A DNA stretch of 64,000 nucleotides from Poriferisocius sp965200775 (lineage in GTDB: Bacteria > Actinomycetota > Acidimicrobiia > Acidimicrobiales > Bin134): positions 2,976,001 through 3,040,000 of the forward strand of contig OZ241383.1 of NCBI GenBank assembly GCA_965200775.1, written 5' to 3'. Shown here one piece after another: positions 60,311 to 64,000 of the stretch. Each line of letters opens with the position of its first letter. Position 1 is the stretch's first letter. Both the position numbers and the translations under genes were made by a program. The notes under the pieces are model-generated. The model worked only from the letters and a program-made list of their open reading frames with translations. It did no database searches and was not told where the DNA came from.

Positions 60311-61733
60311 AGATCAGCACCTCGTGGGTCTCGTAGCTGGTGAAGGCCACCTCGTGGTCGCCGTCACCATCCAGATCGGCCACCGAGCCCCCGGCGGCCT
60401 GCCCGAACGACTCGGCCAGAACGTGCTGGACGAACTGACCCGGAGTGGTCTGCTCGAACCAGAACACCCGGTTGTCGCCGTCCCCGGACACGGTTAGATC
60501 GATGTCACCATCATCGTCCACATCGCCCCATGAGAAGACCCCGGGAGCAGCCTGGAAAGCGGCTCCGACCGTAGGCCGCGACTCGATGTTGTGGCTGATC
60601 TCCCGCTGGTCCCAGGGGAGCCGGGGGTCGGACGGCGGGGTCATGACGTATATCCCGGCCTTGGTGTCGTCGGGGGCCTCCAGGGCGGGCACATGGTTCG
60701 ACCCCACCCACCCGTCTGTCCCGTCGCCGTACAGGTTGGGAATCACCGATAGCTGGATGGTACGCCCCTGCGTGTCGGTGATGGTGTGGCGCTCCCACAC
60801 CCCGGCCCGATGGGCGTCGGAGGGCGGGGCCACGTTCTCGAACCACACGTAAGACTGCCCCTCCAGGAAATACTGGCCGCTGGCCAGGTCGAGATCGCCG
60901 TCGCCGTCCACATCGTGGACCACTGGGAGGCTCCCCCCGCCTTGGCCGATCACCCTGGGGGTGGACTCGAACCGTCCGGGCTCCTCCAGGCCCCGGAACC
61001 ATTGCGCTTCGGCGTCGTCGAGCAGCTCGGCCACGGAAACCAGGTCGTCGATGCCGTCCCGGTCCACATCTACGAATTCGGTGCGGTGGTAGAAGTCGGG
61101 CGAACCGTAGGGAACGATGTCGTGACGAACCCACGAGTCGTCGGTGTGCTCCATCCAGAACAGCCCCCCGCACGGTCCCACCTCTGGGTTGAACTCGCAT
61201 ACGAAAAAGCCGGTGCTGATCAGCAGGTCGAGGTCGCCGTCGTCGTCTATGTCGTGGGGGAGGGCTTCATTGGGGAAGTAAACGCCGTATTCCCTGGTTA
61301 TCACCGGCTTGGCGGTCCAGTCGTCCAGCCCGTCGCCCCCGTTCAGATACACGGTGATGGAGCCGGGCGGGAACTGGACCGGGAGGGGGTCGATACCCCG
61401 CCAGCCGTAGGAGTTGACGATCAGGTCGAGGTCGCCGTCGCCGTCCATGTCGGCCACCTCGGTTCCAGCCGGCCCGTCGGCGAAGCGGTCAACCACAGTG
61501 ACCGAGAACCGCTGGTCAACCGGCACGGTGGGGGCAAGGTTGGGGGGAATAATGTTGCCCGCTTCATCTCGGGGTACGGGGCTGACGTCAACCGGTTGGC
61601 TGGTGATGGGCACGTCGGGCGCATCCGGGAGGTTCGAGACCGCCGGCTTGGGGCCGCTTCCCCCGCAGGATGAGATGAGCAGGACCAGCACGGTGCCGAG
61701 AGCGGCCCCCGTGTGTTTCGTTGACCGGAACAC
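60297..61733 (-). CDS. FG-GAP/VCBS-repeat lipoprotein
   Basis: A 478-residue secreted lipoprotein with lipobox Cys23 (LISSC). Six Ca-binding FG-GAP motifs occur: MDGDGDLDLIVNSYG, IDDDGDLDLLIST, VDRDGIDDLVSV, VDGDGDLDLASGQ, VDDDGDIDLTVSG and LDGDGDHEVAFTS. This suggests a beta-propeller. It may bind a ligand or surface polymer. The 3' end overlaps the 3' end of the monooxygenase gene by 14 bp. Confidence 0.88.
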   Translation of the reverse strand: MFRSTKHTGAALGTVLVLLISSCGGSGPKPAVSNLPDAPDVPITSQPVDVSPVPRDEAGNIIPPNLAPTVPVDQRFSVTVVDRFADGPAGTEVADMDGDGDLDLIVNSYGWRGIDPLPVQFPPGSITVYLNGGDGLDDWTAKPVITREYGVYFPNEALPHDIDDDGDLDLLISTGFFVCEFNPEVGPCGGLFWMEHTDDSWVRHDIVPYGSPDFYHRTEFVDVDRDGIDDLVSVAELLDDAEAQWFRGLEEPGRFESTPRVIGQGGGSLPVVHDVDGDGDLDLASGQYFLEGQSYVWFENVAPPSDAHRAGVWERHTITDTQGRTIQLSVIPNLYGDGTDGWVGSNHVPALEAPDDTKAGIYVMTPPSDPRLPWDQREISHNIESRPTVGAAFQAAPGVFSWGDVDDDGDIDLTVSGDGDNRVFWFEQTTPGQFVQHVLAESFGQAAGGSVADLDGDGDHEVAFTSYETHEVLIFNLS

Positions 61734-61865
61734 TGTTTCGTTCTACCCTAAAGCCAGCCAACCGGACAACAGCTCGTATTCCTCGTGATCAGATTCCAAC
61801 CTCTGTGGATCACCCAGATTTCGAGGATTTTGGGGCTGCTTCCGGGTTGACAGGAGGAGGAGTTC

Positions 61866-62648
61866 ATGTTGGATCGCATCATCCGGTGCCTGCCTGTTGC
61901 GTGTGTGGTGGTTGTGCTTGCCGGGCTGTATACCGTTCCGGTTGCGGTTGCCGACCACGGCGAGGGACACAACGGGGAGACACTTGAGCTTTCCAAGTCC
62001 GAGGGCATTGTCGATGGCGAGGTGGTGACCGTCTCCCTGTCGAGTTGGCTGCCCGGCGGTACCGCCACGATAGTCACCTGCTTCAATTTTCCGTCTGCGG
62101 GACCGGCCGACTGCGAGTTGAGCAACTACGGCCTGCACACCGTGCCGATTGCCGATGACGGGACGGCCACTTACGACTACCCGGTGGCAGTGGTGCCCGG
62201 GCGTTGCGACGAGACCACACCGTGCTTTGTGGTGGCCGGTGATGGCATCGGCGGGGCGGCCAACTTCGCCGGACAGCAGATCACTTTTGCCGGTGCAACC
62301 GAGCCGGAGCCCGCTGAGCCGGAGCCGACTGAGGCTCCGACGGAAGCGCCCACGGAGGCACCCACTGCAGAGCCCGAGCCGGAGCCGACTGAGGCTCCGA
62401 CGGAAGCGCCCACGGAGGCACCCACCGAAGCTCCCGAACCAGAATCTGCCCCGACTGAGGCTCCGACGGAGGCTCCCGAGCCAGAACCTGAGCCCACCGA
62501 GGCCATGGCTGCTCCGGCCGGTGACGATGATGACGACGACGGGACCTCGTTGATGGTCTGGTTGATCCCCTTGATCGTTGTGGTGGTGGTGCTGGCTCTG
62601 GCTGGAGTTTGGGCCCGACGGCGCAGGGGCGGCCAAACTGCTGGTTGA
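61866..62648 (+). CDS. Secreted neocarzinostatin-like domain protein with PTEA stalk and C-terminal membrane anchor
   Basis: A 260-residue protein preceded by AGGAGGAGG. A signal peptide (about 1-29) is followed by a beta-sandwich region (about 40-145; LSKSEGIVDGEVVTVSLSSW, ATYDYPVAVVPGRCDETTPC) resembling the neocarzinostatin family fold. A Pro/Thr/Glu/Ala linker (about 145-220), an acidic DDDDDD patch and one membrane helix (about 232-250) with a basic RRRRGG tail follow. It probably sits outside the cell membrane, with the stalk lifting the fold. The stalk resembles that of the binding protein at 16174. Confidence 0.72.
   Translation: MLDRIIRCLPVACVVVVLAGLYTVPVAVADHGEGHNGETLELSKSEGIVDGEVVTVSLSSWLPGGTATIVTCFNFPSAGPADCELSNYGLHTVPIADDGTATYDYPVAVVPGRCDETTPCFVVAGDGIGGAANFAGQQITFAGATEPEPAEPEPTEAPTEAPTEAPTAEPEPEPTEAPTEAPTEAPTEAPEPESAPTEAPTEAPEPEPEPTEAMAAPAGDDDDDDGTSLMVWLIPLIVVVVVLALAGVWARRRRGGQTAG
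62316..62425 (+). repeat. 50-bp exact direct repeat inside the PTEA stalk
   Basis: Identical 50-bp segments at 62316-62365 and 62376-62425 (period 60 bp) encode the repeated EPEPTEAPTEAPTEAPT-like stalk. Confidence 0.85.
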
Positions 62649-63945
62649 TACAGGCAGACGGACCACCAACTCCCGGACGGCTGTTGCCGTAATCGGGGTG
62701 GCGCTTGTAGCCGCGGCAGCGTGTGGAGGCGGGTCCGAACCAGCAGCCAAGGAGGCTCCGCAGGAATGGGTCGTACAGGTCGGCACGGAGGCATCTGACA
62801 CCACCTACGGAGTGTCGGTGGCCCCCGACGGCGACGTGATCGTGGCCGCTGCCACCGAAGGCAGCTTGGCCGGCGCCAACCAGGGCCAGCGAGACGTGTA
62901 CCTGGCCCGCTATTCCCCGGACGGGCAGCTCCGGTGGTCACACCAAACGGGAGGGCCGCGCAACGATTCCCCGCTGGGCGTGTCGGTTGCCCCCGACGGC
63001 ACCATCTACGTAGGCGGTTTCACCGAGGGCGACTTCGCTTCCCCCAACCAGGGATCGGCCGATGTCTGGCTGGCCCGATTCGACTCCGACGGTACCGAGC
63101 TGTGGCGCAGGCAGTTCGGAGGTCCCCAATGGGACCGCGGCTTCGACGTGGCTGCTTTCGACGGCGGGGCCTACATCACCGGGTACACGGCCGGCTCGCT
63201 CGACCTCGCCACCGATCTGGAGGGCTTCGACGGCTTTGCCGCCCGATTCGACGCCGACGGCAACCAGCAGTGGATCCGCCACATCAGCACCGATGCCACC
63301 GACTGGGGGCAGGGATCGGCTCTGGCTCCCGATGGCGGGCTCTATGTGACCGGGTACACCGAAGGCGACCTCGGTGGCCCCAACGCAGGCGACAAGGACC
63401 TGTTCGTGGTGCGGCTCCGGCCCGATGGCACCCAGGCATGGGCCACCCAGCTCGGGTCGGCCGCCTTGGACTGGACCCAGGGTGTGGGCGTCGGACCGGA
63501 TGGCGGGGTGCTAGTGGCCGGATCAACCGAGGGAAGGTTTGCCGCCGACCCTGCTGGTGAGCGCGACATGATCGTGGTATCGCTCGACGCCGACGGTGCC
63601 GAGCGGTGGCGCTGGCAGGCGGGCACCGAGGGCACCGACACCGCTTTCGAGGTTCGCCACACCGGGGAGTTCGTGGTGGTAACCGGCAGCGCCACCGGCG
63701 ACCTGGCCGGAGCCAACGAGGGGTTGGGAGAGCGGGACGCCGTCCTGGCGTGGCTCGACCTCGAAGGCAACCCGGTGGAGGTTCAGCAGTTCGGTACCGG
63801 CGCTGTGGAGGACGCCACCGGTCTGGATGTGGGCTCGGACGGTTCGGTGTTCTGGAGCGGATTCACATTTGGCTCGTACCAGGGCTCGGGCGCGGGTGAG
63901 GCCGATCTCATGGTCGGGCTGCGACGCGCAGGTGCGGGGGGATGA
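62641..63945 (+). CDS. Beta-propeller lipoprotein with SBBP-like repeats
   Basis: A roughly 434-residue protein. Its N-terminus has a basic region and a hydrophobic stretch ending in a lipobox (AAAAC). No ATG, GTG or TTG lies right before it; the only listed upstream start is TTG 62578 inside the previous gene. I place the start at CTG 62641, coupled with the previous stop, with low certainty. The body has seven or so repeats of the type GVSVAPDGxIYVGGFTEG...FVARFDADGxxxW, as in SBBP propeller proteins. The motif count suggests a 7-bladed propeller. Probably displayed outside the cell. Confidence 0.75.
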   Translation: MVDTGRRTTNSRTAVAVIGVALVAAAACGGGSEPAAKEAPQEWVVQVGTEASDTTYGVSVAPDGDVIVAAATEGSLAGANQGQRDVYLARYSPDGQLRWSHQTGGPRNDSPLGVSVAPDGTIYVGGFTEGDFASPNQGSADVWLARFDSDGTELWRRQFGGPQWDRGFDVAAFDGGAYITGYTAGSLDLATDLEGFDGFAARFDADGNQQWIRHISTDATDWGQGSALAPDGGLYVTGYTEGDLGGPNAGDKDLFVVRLRPDGTQAWATQLGSAALDWTQGVGVGPDGGVLVAGSTEGRFAADPAGERDMIVVSLDADGAERWRWQAGTEGTDTAFEVRHTGEFVVVTGSATGDLAGANEGLGERDAVLAWLDLEGNPVEVQQFGTGAVEDATGLDVGSDGSVFWSGFTFGSYQGSGAGEADLMVGLRRAGAGG

Positions 63946-63978
63946 GACGTGCGGGCTAGGAGGAAGGTACAGAAAGAA

Positions 63979-64000
63979 ATGAGGCGGATCAGTGAGCGCT
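63979..64000 (+). CDS. Start of a gene cut by the window edge
   Basis: ATG at 63979 preceded by AGGAGGAAGG at about 63957; 7 codons visible (MRRISER). Too short to identify. Confidence 0.3.

Overview
The window is a high-GC actinobacterial chromosome segment. Short-leader or leaderless promoters, ATGA start/stop overlaps, GTG/TTG starts, a LivM-LivG fusion, several CYP/3Fe-4S ferredoxin pairs, glutamine-synthetase-like amine ligases and many acyl-CoA/short-chain dehydrogenases suggest Actinomycetota with a catabolic lifestyle. A marine or host-associated Acidimicrobiia-like lineage is my inference; there is no rRNA or marker gene to confirm it.

Left part (0-9 kb): a partial gene plus PIN-like protein; a Fic AMPylase; an ether-lipid-type AGPS homologue coupled to glycerol-3-phosphate dehydrogenase; PgeF; an SRPBCC/SDR pair; and a YbaY-like lipoprotein.

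Catabolic part 1 (8.7-16 kb): a gamma-glutamyl hydrolase (PuuD-like) diverges from a glutamine-synthetase-like ligase. They face a four-gene minus-strand operon (acetoacetate-decarboxylase-like, CYP, class III extradiol dioxygenase, glutamine amidotransferase), and an acyl-CoA dehydrogenase diverges from that operon. A shared CGAACAAT box at the promoter regions ties them together. Catabolic part 2 (16-28.3 kb) is one long plus-strand run: solute-binding lipoprotein, LivF, LivH, LivM-LivG, GntR regulator, acyl-CoA dehydrogenase, Zn-ADH, glutamine-synthetase-like ligase, CYP, ferredoxin and aldehyde dehydrogenase. The GntR/CYP/ferredoxin/GS set resembles mycobacterial secondary-amine (piperidine/morpholine) clusters. 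A near-perfect palindrome overlaps the predicted start site of the run.

Accessory island (28.3-39.1 kb): visibly more AT-rich in its first half. It contains two paralogous large proteins with a conserved unrecognised N-terminal region and LRV (26-residue) repeats, a disrupted AbiEi/AbiEii toxin-antitoxin pair, a HExxH metalloprotein, a charged small protein, and a MoxR AAA+ ATPase with a DUF2201/VWA partner. All three transcription units (both LRV genes and moxR) carry the same unusual promoter, a GAAAYTGTCA box 10-11 nt before GATAAT, so they probably form one co-regulated system. This is the best candidate here for an undescribed system, perhaps anti-phage or conflict-related.

Right part (39-64 kb): MarR and homoprotocatechuate-type FAH/aldehyde dehydrogenase genes, thioesterase, SDRs, a large two-domain protein (possible DUF2264-like plus glycosyltransferase), enoyl-CoA hydratase, phosphomannomutase, DUF1214 protein, EamA transporter and a CYP/ferredoxin pair. 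A second small accessory cassette (wHTH regulator, TIGR04255-like protein, two unknowns, a truncated XRE gene) lies against a tRNA-Gly(CCC) gene. The end holds a serpin lipoprotein, an arylmalonate-decarboxylase-like enzyme with a flavin monooxygenase, and three secreted or surface proteins (FG-GAP lipoprotein, neocarzinostatin-fold-like protein, beta-propeller lipoprotein).
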